A stretch of DNA of 64,000 nucleotides, taken from NCBI GenBank assembly GCA_965153455.1, contig OZ234502.1, positions 3,389,267 through 3,453,266 on the forward strand, read 5' to 3'. Shown here piece after piece: positions 12,761-24,132 of this stretch. Both the position numbers and the translations under genes were made by a program. Below the pieces are notes generated by a model that was not told the DNA's origin, made no database searches, and worked only from the letters and a program-made list of their open reading frames with translations. This stretch comes from Sphagnum compactum. Taxonomy: Eukaryota; Bryophyta; Sphagnopsida; Sphagnales. Each line of letters opens with the position of its first letter. Position 1 is the stretch's first letter.

Positions 12761-13016
12761 GCAAGATGGGAAGCGATGGCAAGGTTTGTAGTGTAGATCT
12801 GTATTACAAAGTTTGGAAGAATATCATTGTTGATGGAATAACGATGAATGGCACAATCTCTTTACTTATACACAAGTTTTCAGGAGCAAGATGGGAAGCG
12901 ATGGCAAGGTTTGTAGTGTATATCTGTATTACAAAGTTTGGAAGAATATCATTGTTGATGGAATAACGATGAATGGCACAATCTCTTTACTTATACACAA
13001 GTTTTCAGGAGCAAGC
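12759..13016. repeat. Recent tandem duplication, 125 bp unit
   Basis: The unit starting GAGCAAGATGGGAAGCGATG at 12759 repeats at 12884, and GAGCAAG reappears at the end. The two units are almost identical; I see one difference (GTAGATCTG versus GTATATCTG), so the duplication is recent. Confidence 0.95.
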
Positions 13017-14357
13017 ACCGCATCTAAAACCCAGTTCAGTACTGCACCAAAAGCTAGTGCTAACAAGGTCAAATGTCGGTGTGAAATACTAGACCAGTAT
13101 TGGTATTAGCTGGTATCAAAAAATCAGCGATGAGTGTTACACTGATAGCCAAAGTATTTATACCAGCCAAAGTATTTGTACAAGACTGGTATTCAATCTA
13201 AAAAATTTCTCTCAACCTCCAAGACTCGCTTGGCTGGTAGGGAGGAGATCCTTGAAGATTTTAGATATATGAAACTGACTTGTTTCTCTGAAAGACATAC
13301 ATACAATAATAATACCTGCACAACCCTGGAAATGCACAATTGGATATGAAACTCTGGAAAACAATTTGTGTGTCGTTGAAATCTTCATACTCACAGAACA
13401 GTTGCTTGGGTTTTTTTCCTACTTCTTCTTCCACCTTATTTTACAAACTGAATATGAACATAATGCTCCCCCACAGCTACCTTGCTCTGCTTCTACAATC
13501 ACTTCTGAGAGCATCCTGCACATTCAAAATGCCAAGCTAACTGTCATATGTTGGCCTTTTTATCTGGAACAGTCTGGACTCTGTATGTATGTGGTGAAGG
13601 GGATTCAAGACTTGCTCCTCTCAGGGAGAACACAATAATCAAAAGAATTGCACAGAAGAAACTCTACAAAAACATGTAAGGCAATCAAAGAAACAATGTG
13701 TTCAGATCAGGTTTAAAAAAAACCAAGCATGACAAAACTGAGTGTAGTCATAACATCATAACCTTGTATCACTCACACAGAGCATCATCAACCCTCCTCA
13801 TGAATGACAGCAGCTTTTTCTCTCCCTTGGGGAAAACAAGGTGCATCATGCAATCAAGAGAAGTGGGCAACAATTTCAACAAGCCTGATGCAGCCAAACA
13901 TGACAGATTCCATGCAAACAGAAATATCCCATTGGAAAATGAGAGCTGGTCTCACTTTCAAATGGGGAAATGAGAGTTTGCTGTATGACTAGCTCACAAA
14001 CGGTTTTCTGTAGAAAGTGGGTTACTGAGGAGCAATATTGACCACGGAAGTTGCAAAAAGAAGGACCAAAGAACTCAATCAGAACTTCAAAGATTGTGAT
14101 CTAAGATTGCTCCAGAAAGTCTGCATATTGAGAGTATGGTATTAGGGAAACTACAGCATACAATGGAATGAAACTCAAATCATGTCAATAATTGACAATT
14201 GTGAAACTGCATCACAAATCACTCCATTGTGTCTACTATCCTGGGAGGAAAGCTGCTTCCCTGGGAAAAAAAGAACAAGAAGAGAGAGAGAGAGCTACAC
14301 AAAAGCCATCAATTTATGAACTCAGGGGAAACAAAACAAGGTTTGCAAAAACCATAC
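13017..14357. other. Spacer, possibly with further exons of the gene starting at 14942
   Basis: No firm coding exon. If the gene at 14358-14942 is intact, its later exons should lie here on the minus strand. One weak candidate is around 13295-13345 (reads VSYPIVHFQGCAG before a GT), with no supporting homology. Confidence 0.4.
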
Positions 14358-14942
14358 GTGTGGGAAGAACAGGCTTGAGGATGGGTCGGATCCCAAGAAG
14401 CTGCACAATATGGAGCACCTCTTCATTACCTGTGGCCAGGAACATGTGCAGCACAGGCTCTGTCAACTTGCCTGCAGCCAATGTTCTCTGCATGTGACAA
14501 CCCAAGATTTCCCATCAAGGCTTTATCCACATTGGTATCTCTTTTTTCTACATGGGTATCTTTTTTTCCAGAACCAAAGATTTTGTGCAACAACCCAAGA
14601 TTCCCCGTCAAGGCTTTTTCCACATAGGTATCCTTTTCTTTTTTTCCCCCAGAAACAAAGAATTTTTTCCTGGCAAGAATAGGTACTTCCAGCATTTGGG
14701 CCTTGTTTTTTGCAAAAGGATTTTTCTGCCCTAAGAGGAGAACCATCCATAGATAGAGCACGCAAAGAGGGATTAGGGCAAGTGAAGAAAACCCTAAGAC
14801 TCACCAGGAAAAGATCCTCGACAATATTGTCCGGGATGCAGGACAGGTTAGACAAGCGCTGGATGTTGGAAACCGCGGTGCTGATGCTGAGATGGAGCAG
14901 AGATGGCGGCTTGTGTGCAGCAGCAGCAGACCCATTTGACAT
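14358..14942 (-). CDS. Unrecognised conserved-looking protein, two N-terminal exons
   Basis: Exon 14942-14805 starts with ATG and encodes MSNGSAAAAHKPPSLLHLS through IPDNIVEDLFL. It ends at a strong donor (CTG/GTGAGT). Exon 14487-14358 follows a good acceptor (CATGCAG/AGA) in phase and encodes RTLAAGKLTEPVLHMF through ILKPVLPT, ending in phase 1 at GTATGG. The style (a short helical N-terminus with PPSLL...I.RL..LP.NIVEDLF) resembles the start of plant RNI/leucine-rich-repeat proteins, but I cannot name the family with confidence. No clear third exon was found, so it may be a truncated gene or one whose later exons I missed. A (CT)n tract and AAACCCTAA-type words lie just upstream, as with neighbouring genes. 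Confidence 0.5.
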
Positions 14943-15007
14943 AAGCCCCTGTTCTCCAGCCCAGAGACCTCCCCACACCATTCCCAATCCACAGCAGAAG
15001 ATTCCCC

Positions 15008-15010
<3 letters not shown>

Positions 15011-15041
<31 letters not shown>
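15011..15041. repeat. (CT)n microsatellite in the presumed 5' leader
   Basis: About 15 CT units (GA on the minus strand) lie 70-100 bases upstream of the ATG at 14942. They sit next to a pyrimidine-rich CTC/TCC stretch (15059-15128). Confidence 0.9.
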
Positions 15042-15044
<3 letters not shown>

Positions 15045-15264
15045 CAAATGTTGTTGTTCTCCACCTCCTCCTCCTCCTCACCACCTCACCATTTTCTTCA
15101 TGTTTCTCTCCTCCTCCTCCTCCTCCACTACCACCAGCACCAAGGTTGTTCAATCTGGCCTCCCTGTGACGCACTTTCTTCAGGGGAAGAAGAAGGGTCT
15201 TTGTGGGTTGCGGGACAGAGAACGACCAGAACACCCTAAACCCTAGGGTGTTCTGGTAGTTCTG

Positions 15265-15560
15265 TGTGCCGGAAATAACCGCCGGTTCTTCATCGGCACC
15301 AGGAAGGCAGGTTTAGCCGGTGACCATTGTGGGCTTCTGGCTTGGTATATAACCGGCAGTTCTGCAGCAGAATCAGGAAGGCTCAAGGCACTGAGGGTTT
15401 TTTCTCAGCCAGTGACCTGTTGTGCGCTTCTAAGACCTGGCATGTAACCGCCGGTTCTGAAGCACAACAAGGAAGGCACAAGGCACCTTAAGGGTTTTTC
15501 TAGCCAGCGACTGTTTTGCATTTCTGTGATTCGGTATATAACCGTTGGTTCTGCAGCAAA
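15265..15560. repeat. Diverged tandem array, about 75-95 bp units, four copies
   Basis: The phrase TAACCGCCGGTTCT, in variants including TAACCGGCAGTTCT and TAACCGTTGGTTCT, begins near 15275, 15350, 15445 and 15540. Each is followed by AGGAAGGC(A/T), AAGGCAC, a GGGTTT run and a TTCTGG/GGTATA segment. The CCGCCGGTT and ACCGGC cores are locally GC-rich. Confidence 0.8.
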
Positions 15561-16158
15561 CAAAGGCCCCTATGACTCAAAAAAAGTGTTGATGTGTGCT
15601 CATATATGTAGGGATTTGGTTTCTTTGCGGAGTTGGTTTGGTGGGGAATCCGTTCTTCAGGATTTGTGGATCTCTTCAGAGTTGCTTGATGGATCCCAGT
15701 TGGGAAGTGGATCATTTGGATTGGCATTAGACTCAGTGCCTCTGTTTCTGTCACTGATGTGAAAGACCCAGCCAGCCAGACATGGCACATTTGTCAAAAA
15801 CCAGTTGCTCATGGAAAGAACAAACATGGCAGCAACAAGGAAAAACATGAGGACGCGTGCACCATCAGCTTCAAAACACTACTTTTTTTTTGGTCAGAAA
15901 TAGTGTTGCTCCCCCCCCCCCCCAGCAAGCATCTGACCCCAATGCAAGAAGTTTTTTACAAACAATGAAGAACCATTTTGTCTCTTGAAGAAACCACCTT
16001 TGTAAAGTACAATCCTGGATGCTGTCTCCACGGGAGAAAAAATGAATGTTAGAACAAGAGACACAGGAGGAGTGTGGGAGTTCAGTTAAACTTCAAAAGC
16101 GCTCTCTATATAAGCAAAGTTATCTCGTCCTCCCCTCCTCCTTTGGCGACTGATTGGC
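15561..16158. other. Intergenic spacer between XRN 3' end and the minus-strand gene at 14.9 kb
   Basis: No coding signal was recognised. A C-tract (12-13 bases) lies at 15911-15923. The part next to 16159 is the presumed 3' UTR of the exoribonuclease gene. Confidence 0.5.
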
Positions 16159-19100
16159 TCAAAGTTTTGTATGCCTGCCACCTCGTCCTCGTCCCCGTCC
16201 TCGATTATCAAGAGCAGAGAAAAGATTCTGGTTGTTGCTCCTGTTTTGCTGCAATGATGCAACATACCTCTGTTGGCCAGAAGAAGCAGCACCCCCACCA
16301 AACTGGTCTTGAGGAGCCTGTACATTCAGTGGGACTTGGGGACCTGGAATGTTGTTGTGGGGGTACGCTTGGTTGAGCTCATGTTGGACATGTCCTCCAC
16401 GACCCATGAAGCGAGGTCCGTTCGGCATAGAGGGAAGAGGAGCTCTTGCAATCATCTTCTGGGGTTGTTGATGTTGATGAAAGAGAGGTCCAGCCCCTGG
16501 GGATTGTTGTGGTCGTGGGTGGTGCTGTTGGGATCTCACTACAGGCTCACCTCCAGCATACCCAAATGTAGGTGGTTTGTGGAGGAGACCGTTGTGGTTG
16601 ACACCACGGCCCCTGGAAACATAACCCAAACCATGTGGTGAACTTGCTAAAGGAGTGATGATGGAAGAAGAAGAACCTCCTTGCTCATATCCTGGAGGGC
16701 CCGCTGGTCTTTGAGGCCTGTGCTGCTGATTCCATTGAGGTGGTTTTACTTGACCACCTCCTACTGCTGCTGCAACACTAGGTGACGCTTCTTTCTGTGA
16801 CTGCTGCAGCATCTTAGTAGCCCTGCTCGTGCTGTTCTTTGGCAGCTGTATGGTGTTGAGAATCAACCTGCGGGCAGCATCACCTAGCAAAGTACCGGAG
16901 ATAGCCCCTGAGACTGCCGGCCTACATCACCTCCCAAACACACTTCTTTCAGTCCTATGAAGGGTTCAGGGTTTAAGATTTATGACTTCTCCTACATTGA
17001 GATGCCTCGTGAGCAATCACACCACAACCAATACCCATGCGATTGCATCACTGGCATTTTAGACATGATGATGATGAACCAAGAGAGATCAGAACAAAAG
17101 TGGGCAAAGACCCTTCTTCCTCTATAATCTCTCTATTTCTGAAGAGCCCAGCCATACCTTTCTTGGATGTGGGGTCTTTGCCCGTTGTCTTCGTGCCACA
17201 GTGCTTGGAGAATCACATCAGCCTCCGATATACTCTGTAATTTTGCACAACACCCAAATTGGCTCACCCAAGAAAGTCTTAGTAAATTCTGCACATCTTG
17301 CTTGTGTACAGAGGAAAACTCTCTCATCATGACAAAGATGGAACTGTTTACCAGCTGTGCGAGGATGATACTGGAACAGTGTACCGACCTTTTTCGGCAT
17401 GACAACACCTTCAGGAGGTCTTGCAATATGCCTGTGCATTGGAGGATTCTTGTATATGACAGTCCTGTGACAGAGGAGAAGGACAAAGTTCAGTACATCA
17501 TCAGAACAGTCTATTTTGCTCAATGACGCATTTGTTTTGCAGTCATTGTTTCAGGCCCATTGGAAGGAAGAACAACACAAGGATCTGTAGCTGTCAGAAT
17601 CAAAGAAGCCTAAACCCATCTTCAAAACTTACAGGACTTGATTGTTGGTAATATTAGGTAGACCATCAACAGGGGAGTGGAATGTGCTTGGACAAGCTTC
17701 CCCTGTGCACATTTGAATCAGCCCATTCATCCCATCACTGCATTTACAATATCCTCGAAATCAGTCCACATTCCTTGCATATCTCAAGATGCATTTGTTG
17801 TTTCTCTCTCTCCAACAGGGTTACAGGGTTGCAGAACTGAACAATTCCACTTCTTCTTTGGATACCACCATCTTCAATTCACATACGACAGCCACATTCA
17901 AAACATGCAAAGAAAAACCAGAAACCTGAAACCCTAAACCTTAAACCCATACCTTGCAGCAGGAGGAATCTTCTTCATCACCTCAAACCGCGGTCTCCCT
18001 TCAAGATGGCCATAGCAGTCATAGAGTGAGAAGACAAAAGCTGCTAGTGGGTGACTGCGTGAGATAAACAATAAGTCTGCCAAAACACTGTTTCTCCGCT
18101 GCTCTTCTTTCTGGACAACACCACCCCAGAAAGCAGCTGTTGTCAGATTCCAAGTTTTGTCAACAATAATGAGCTGCGGAAGTCAGGGTCTTGAATGGAC
18201 ATACTGAAGGTCAATGGATCATCATCAGGGTTTTTTTTTTTACCTTTGTGATCTGGCTATCATCTACAAGAAGATTTAGCCAAATTTGGCTATAGACCAT
18301 GTATGAAAGTAAAAACCTTTTAAGAATCCTTCAGATTTTTGGCTACATGCTAGAAACCAATAGAGAAATATAGCTACTAGAAACCAGTACTAGCTTTGGT
18401 TACTGACCATCTCAGACCTCTGTTTTAATTTACTTAAGATAATCTGGCATCAACAAAATCTGGATGAAATTACTTACTGTCAATGTGTCTTCAACTTTGC
18501 TGACTTCTGCAAGGAGGCGCTCCTCATCAATAAAGGGAAGCTTTGCCACTCCCTGGGAGAGAAAAGAAACCCAAGGACAACAGCAGCAGCTCATCAAGAA
18601 ATAGACCTAATGATGGGGCTTAATGAATATCACAAAAATGTCTGGGTTATTACAAGTGGAACTGAGCAGGACAAACCCAATACCTGCCAAGAAAAACGCT
18701 TCCCATTCATGTCAATAGCAAAATCTGCCAGGGGAAAAAGATATAGCAGATTTAGAGTTCAAATATGCAACATGAACTTCAAACAATTGGAACAACAACA
18801 AACCCACTCTCAGTCAGTACATTGTCTGTCAGCAACTTGATGCTAGGATTTCCAGACATGGAAAACCTTAAACTGCTGCTGACTTACAGCTGTCAAGCAA
18901 ATGTATTAGAATATTTAGCTACTTTACAAACACCACATAAACACCCTTAACCCTAAACCCTTACCCTAAACCTTTACTTTGCACACAACACAATTGGGTC
19001 TTCTCAGTTTCTTCTCTGAGCTTTTAACCGTGTCATTTCACAACAGAAAAATGAGAGATTCCAATTTTTTTGGGGGGTGGAAGATTGTTATCAGCACCAT

Positions 19101-22100
19101 CACCCTGGACCTGAACCTAATCTAACAAGTAGGCCAACCAATCTGGCAATCACCTCTTGGATAAAAGTCACTGATTGGTGAGTTTGGGTCAGTCATCAGC
19201 AGTCTATAATGGTATGGAAGCGCCTCAGAGCTGCAGACAGATAGAAACAAAACACACAAATAAGAGCCTACTAAGTTAAAAATACTCCTGCTGGTGGTTC
19301 AACTAGAGCCAGGAGTGTATGCAGAGCAGTTTCACACACAGCCACTACTAAACCAGGTCAATCAGATGAGAAACACCAGCACATTGTATGAGTGAAAGGC
19401 AGGACTGCATATATAAAAGTGCTTGAAAAATGAGACCTTGCAGCGGGGAGGACACCCATCAGCTGATCAAAAGGCTTGAACGGCTTTCCAGTGAAGAAAA
19501 TGATCTCCAGTTGGTCCAAATTCATCAAGTCAGATGCAAACGGAGCATAGTGGTATGGATAATACCTGTCAAGATCATCACCACCATCACCACTCTGTCA
19601 AGATCAACCAACCAATGAAGCTTCCTCTCTCTCCTGATGCTGTTTTTTGTGACCAGAATAGTACATGATGGTAAGAGAAACAAAATGGGTATCACCCACT
19701 GTCACAACATTCTTCAAACAGAGGAAGTGATCAAACTAACCAGTTCCATGAACAAACACCTTGGTAATAGTAACGCATCACCCAGCATAGTCCTTCGGTG
19801 TATTTCAAAACCTGCAAAAGATGAGCAAAGTCTGAACTGAAATCCTCTGGCTTCAAGCATACAAAACAAGCAAGCCTACTGACAGCTCACTGAGTAGAAA
19901 ACCAGGAGCTTTTAGAACACGGCACAAGAAGGCTAACAAGAAGAGGAATGGGTCAAAAGAACCAGCACCAACTTTGCTCTGAACTACCAGTGCTAATTTT
20001 CGCTGAAGGACATACCACATGCCTTTGAATCTCCTCGATCTCTTCAGGTGTTTTTGCCTCAAACTTTTCCTGATAGTACCTTTCCTTCCATCCAGGCTCA
20101 CCTAAGCGTACAGAGTCCTCTAAATCTCCACCACCACTAAGCATATCTGCCTTGTCCCGCAATGTACCCTTCAACTTTGTCTTCAAATTGTCCAAAACGT
20201 CCTCCTGAGAAGAAAACAAAACCTCGGGATCAACATTTGGCTCAGCATCATCCCCTCTTGGACGCTGCCTTTGCTTTGCTTCCTGACGTTGTTTCTGTCG
20301 CTCTCCTTGTGTCTGTGCCACAAGGGAAAAAAAAGGTGCAAAGAGAGTCTCAGCTCCACCAGGATGGGGCAAGCTACCAGTTCACCTAACATACCACCTC
20401 TGACAGAGTAGTACACTCATTAACCACAATCATGAGAAAAGAATATGCCACACATCCACTCACAACCCACAAACCAAAACGTAACTTTGAGACATGCAAG
20501 TATTCACCATAGCAACAGACAAATGGCAATGCAAGATTAACATTTGCCAATCCTTCGGTTGCTGAACAATGAGGCTCCATATTTGCAATGATTGAAAATG
20601 TAAAACCGCCTGTTTATAGGACACTCAAAGACATCTCAGGAGCTAGGGGAAAAAAATAGAATTCTTCAATACCTGAAGAAGATGTGCTCGCTTTTGAAAG
20701 ATGTTCTCTTCCTGATTACCAATGGTTTGGATGAACTGCTCCACCCTCTTCAAGTTGACCTGGCAAATGGGTGGAGTGGCATATTTCAGTCAAAGAGAGA
20801 GAGAGAGAGAGAGAGAAAGATGCACCCAAGACATGAATAAATGTTTTCAGCAGCGCATCCAAAACAGCAATAATAAAAACAAAAAAAAATGGCACAATAA
20901 TGCATCTACCCTAAACCCTAAAAGCAACTTCTGTGCAGCTCTGCAGATATATATCTGACTATTGTAGTTGTGAAATAAGATGATCAATCTGCATATTAGG
21001 TATGGGAGTAATAGCATCTGTACCTCACCATCTTCAGTAAGATAACCACCCATTGATCTGAAATTGCTTCTGTACATCGCCATCAGCAAATTTATTGCCC
21101 CCTAACAATCACAACACAACAAATGTCTCAGCCAAGAGAACACCCAACAAAACCCTAAATCATGAACTAGGTTGTGAGTTATGTAAAATCTTGCACATAA
21201 CACAACATACCACATAAGCATATCTGTTGTATTTTCTGGAAGCAACAAGAAAAACTCAATCATGATGAGGTTGCCAAGTGTGCTCAGGAATGAACAAAAG
21301 TGAAAAAACAATGACCACAACACCATGGATATACATTGTATGAGACAAATTTGCAGAGAAAAAGCTATTAGATGGATTTGATGAAGTTGGAAGGTGGGTG
21401 GTGGAACATACTTCTCGGATTTCTAGTGTTGGCATATGTGGGAGAAAGTCATTGCCAACAAAAAAACACATGAAGACAAAGTCATCCACAAGTCGCTCAA
21501 AATCCACCTCAAATGGCGCATCCTTTATCACCAAATCAAACTCCAAGTATTCCCGAAGTGTCCAAATATTCAAAAACTGCCACAAGATTGAGTTGTTTCC
21601 CTCAATGAACATCCTCCTTAAAATGACTTGCATGGAAAAGAAAATCTTGGGTCTGAAGCTATAAATCCAGTTGGGTGGGTTTTAAAGAGTCAGTTCCTCA
21701 CAAAATGTAAGGAATTCAGCTAGCTATGCAACCATCCAATTGACAACAATTGGGATACCTGGAAAGGTTTCCTTGCAACCCCATTACTTTCTGCATGATT
21801 CTCATCATTTAAGCCCTTCTGTCGCTTGGGTTTTCCCTCACAGTCAGCTGCCAAATGGCCACTTTGTCCACACAAAAAACACTTATCTTGCTGCCCTGGC
21901 ATGAACACGACCTGCAATCATACCATACAGCTGAACCTAAATAATCTCTCATTATTTTCAACTAAACCCTAAACCAAGATCCGAAAATGCAACTGAAAAC
22001 ACAATGAGCAGTTTGGTTACTAGATCTTAGCTCATGTCTGATGTGTCAAATTATGAAACTGGAAATTGTACAAAACCAAAGTGATGCTGCAACACACACG

Positions 22101-24063
22101 GTCATCAACTTGCTTTGATTTCCTTAGTCTTCAGTCTTAACTACCAAAAATCCAATAGCACCATGTCTTCTACAACCAATAGTACCTCTCTTAAAATTGA
22201 GAAATGGGGTTCATGTGTTGCCAGAGCAAGCATTATCAAATCAGCATCCTGCAAAAACAAAGGCAAAAAAAAAGGGTTCCTTATTTAGAGAGGCAAAATG
22301 GTTAAGAACAAAACCATACATACCAAGAGATTGGTCAACAGGGTGGTGGTGGAAAAAATATAGAAAGCAACGCAAATACCCAACAACTAGTTATTGCATT
22401 GGAGTGCAAAACAGAACTAATTGTGACAAGTGGAGAAAGAGAATTCTCTGAAGAAAGAGAAAGAGAGCTCATACTAATCCATATAGACAATGCTGTGTGT
22501 TAGGATCAAAACCCGGCAGATTTCTTTGGAGCCGGATGTATGACATAATCTTATGTTCGCCCTCTCCTGGAACATTTGCATCTGACAGAATCACCTGCTC
22601 CAGCCAGCCAGCCAAGATCAAGTCACAAAATGTCCATATTTTTTAATAGACATAAAAAATTTCATTTCATACTAGAGCTTTGCGTTCATGTGTTGCCACC
22701 TAGTGAAATTTACTCCTTTTACCTTGATGTGGTGCCACCCAGGGTCCTGGTTAAGGCGTAAGTGAATGTAGTACTGAAGGGCAATAGCAAGTTTGGCCAT
22801 AAAAGGCGTCCCTGGTGTAATCACATTTGAATCACAAGCTTCTGACTTCGTTTTGGGTGGAATTATATGGCCCTCTGCCTCAAACTCCCTCCGCAACCTT
22901 TCCTCCTCTGCTTCCTGAAACCTCTCCAGCACAATTTTGGACAGGTTCAGCAAAATGCTCTTATTTTGCTTGCATCAGAGATTGAAACCCTAACCCTAAA
23001 ACTTAAAAAAATGCTCACATTTATTCCACAAATCACCAGGCTCTCGCAACAACAACAGAACAAACAAATATATTTCACAGCCTCAAAGCAAATGATTCTT
23101 CCAGAAACTTCAAAAAGAAGATGCAAAGACCTAGAAAAACATACCGCATCTGCTGCATCTTTTGCAGCTCTGAATCGTCGTGATCGTTGCTGATTCATCT
23201 TGGCCCGTGGTGCAACACCATCTGCAATGATAAATCAAGTGTGCCCCACAAACTTTCTCCATTTAACAACTTTTGACACATGATTTCAGAAAATTCACAG
23301 AAAACTAGTCCCTCTCATATGCAGGTCAAAGAAGAAATACAGAAAATTTGGGACACATCTAACAAACCCTAATTTTAATTAGAAATCCATTTCCAAGCTA
23401 CCCCCCAAAAAAACCTACCACAAATATTTAAAACTCTCCAAGATGCTGAACAAAAAATGGCAAATTCATCATCTCTTACCAATTGCCATAAACAAAAGCT
23501 TCCGTGGTCGAACAATTGCAAAAAGGCGATCAATGTACTCAAACACAGACTGGAACACCTCAGTATAAGTAGTTGGTGCTGCCTGCAAGAATTCCATCAA
23601 AGACCACAAAAAAGACAAAACAACCCATCAACAAAACTATCCACTTTGGAATGATGAAAAACTGTAATCAAGCTGCTTCAAGGACCCAAAAACCAGAAAT
23701 GCCCATTTCCTGAATCAAACCAGATATTCATGAAATGTTGAAAACAAGCTTTAAGGACCCCAAAAAAATAAAACCCCCAAATTTTCCGCAATCAAACAAA
23801 ACCAGATTCTTTTTTTCAATGAAACCAATAATCCAAAGGGACACACAGATCATATTTACCTTATCTTCAGGATGGAAACAAGGATGGATAATGCCATTCA
23901 TGTCAAGATAAAGGTTGTCAAATTCAAGCCCATTTGGATTAGGCTTAGTAGTATCAACTGGCACTCCAATCTTCTCTATAACTTGCAACTCTTCTTCCAC
24001 CACATCCACCACAGTCAATGGGTACTTGTCTGCCAACCATCTATAAAAAGCTGGGACACCCAT
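16159..24063 (-). CDS. XRN: 5'-3' exoribonuclease, XRN2/XRN3 type, complete 21-exon gene
   Basis: Processive 5'-3' exonuclease for 5'-monophosphate RNA. Exons: 24063-23860, 23582-23480, 23221-23145, 22914-22723, 22594-22475, 22248-22186, 21911-21759, 21576-21412, 21101-21024, 20759-20673, 20312-20016, 19811-19741, 19565-19437, 19230-19154, 18724-18684, 18552-18478, 18110-17953, 17737-17633, 17464-17389, 17234-17158, 16921-16159. They sum to 3111 nt, i.e. 1036 residues plus stop, close to plant XRN2/3 length as I recall it. Motifs in order: [10 protein letters not shown] start, [53 protein letters not shown], a CCHC zinc knuckle ([14 protein letters not shown]), [11 protein letters not shown], then [13 protein letters not shown] and [12 protein letters not shown]. 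The C-terminus is Gln/Pro/Gly-rich and ends in RGRGRGRGG. Nuclear XRN2/3-like rather than cytosolic XRN4 is inferred from overall resemblance. All junctions keep phase; exon 17 has an alternative in-frame acceptor. Confidence 0.95.
18111..18173 (-). other. Possible alternative 5' extension of XRN exon 17
   Basis: Upstream of the acceptor at 18111 lies a second good acceptor (CCGCAG, exon base 18173). The 63 bases between are open and in frame, adding 21 residues (starting [16 protein letters not shown]). Using 18110 gives [11 protein letters not shown], which matches the family; using 18173 gives an insertion there. Confidence 0.45.
18235..18430. mobile_element. Palindrome-core element, copy 1, inside an XRN intron
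   Basis: The 14-base palindrome AGCCAAATTTGGCT lies at 18278-18291, preceded by CAAGAAGATTT and followed by TATA(G/A)ACCA...AAAACCTTTTAAGAATCC. Copy 2 at 24.89 kb shares this context almost word for word. It lies in the intron between XRN exons 16 and 17. Ends are approximate. Confidence 0.65.
20794..20818. repeat. (GA)n microsatellite in an XRN intron
   Basis: About 12 GA units in the intron between XRN exons 9 and 10. Confidence 0.85.
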
Positions 24064-24073
24064 CTTCCACAAA

Positions 24074-24089
24074 CACACACACACACACA

Positions 24090-24131
<42 letters not shown>
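24074..24131. repeat. (CA)n(CT)n compound microsatellite in the XRN 5' leader
   Basis: About 10 CA units followed by about 19 CT units, ending roughly 11 bases upstream of the XRN start codon. On the transcribed strand this is (GA)n(TG)n right in front of the ATG, so it is probably in the mRNA leader or core promoter. Confidence 0.95.

Positions 24132-24132
<1 letters not shown>

Noticed and set aside
14710-15246. 178-codon plus-strand open frame and overlapping frames with CT/GA-encoded repeats
   Set aside because: Antisense to the minus-strand exon starting at 14942 and extended by the (CT)n microsatellite; no protein motif.
16273-16641. 122-codon plus-strand frame
   Set aside because: Complement of the Gly/Gln/Pro-rich last exon of XRN.
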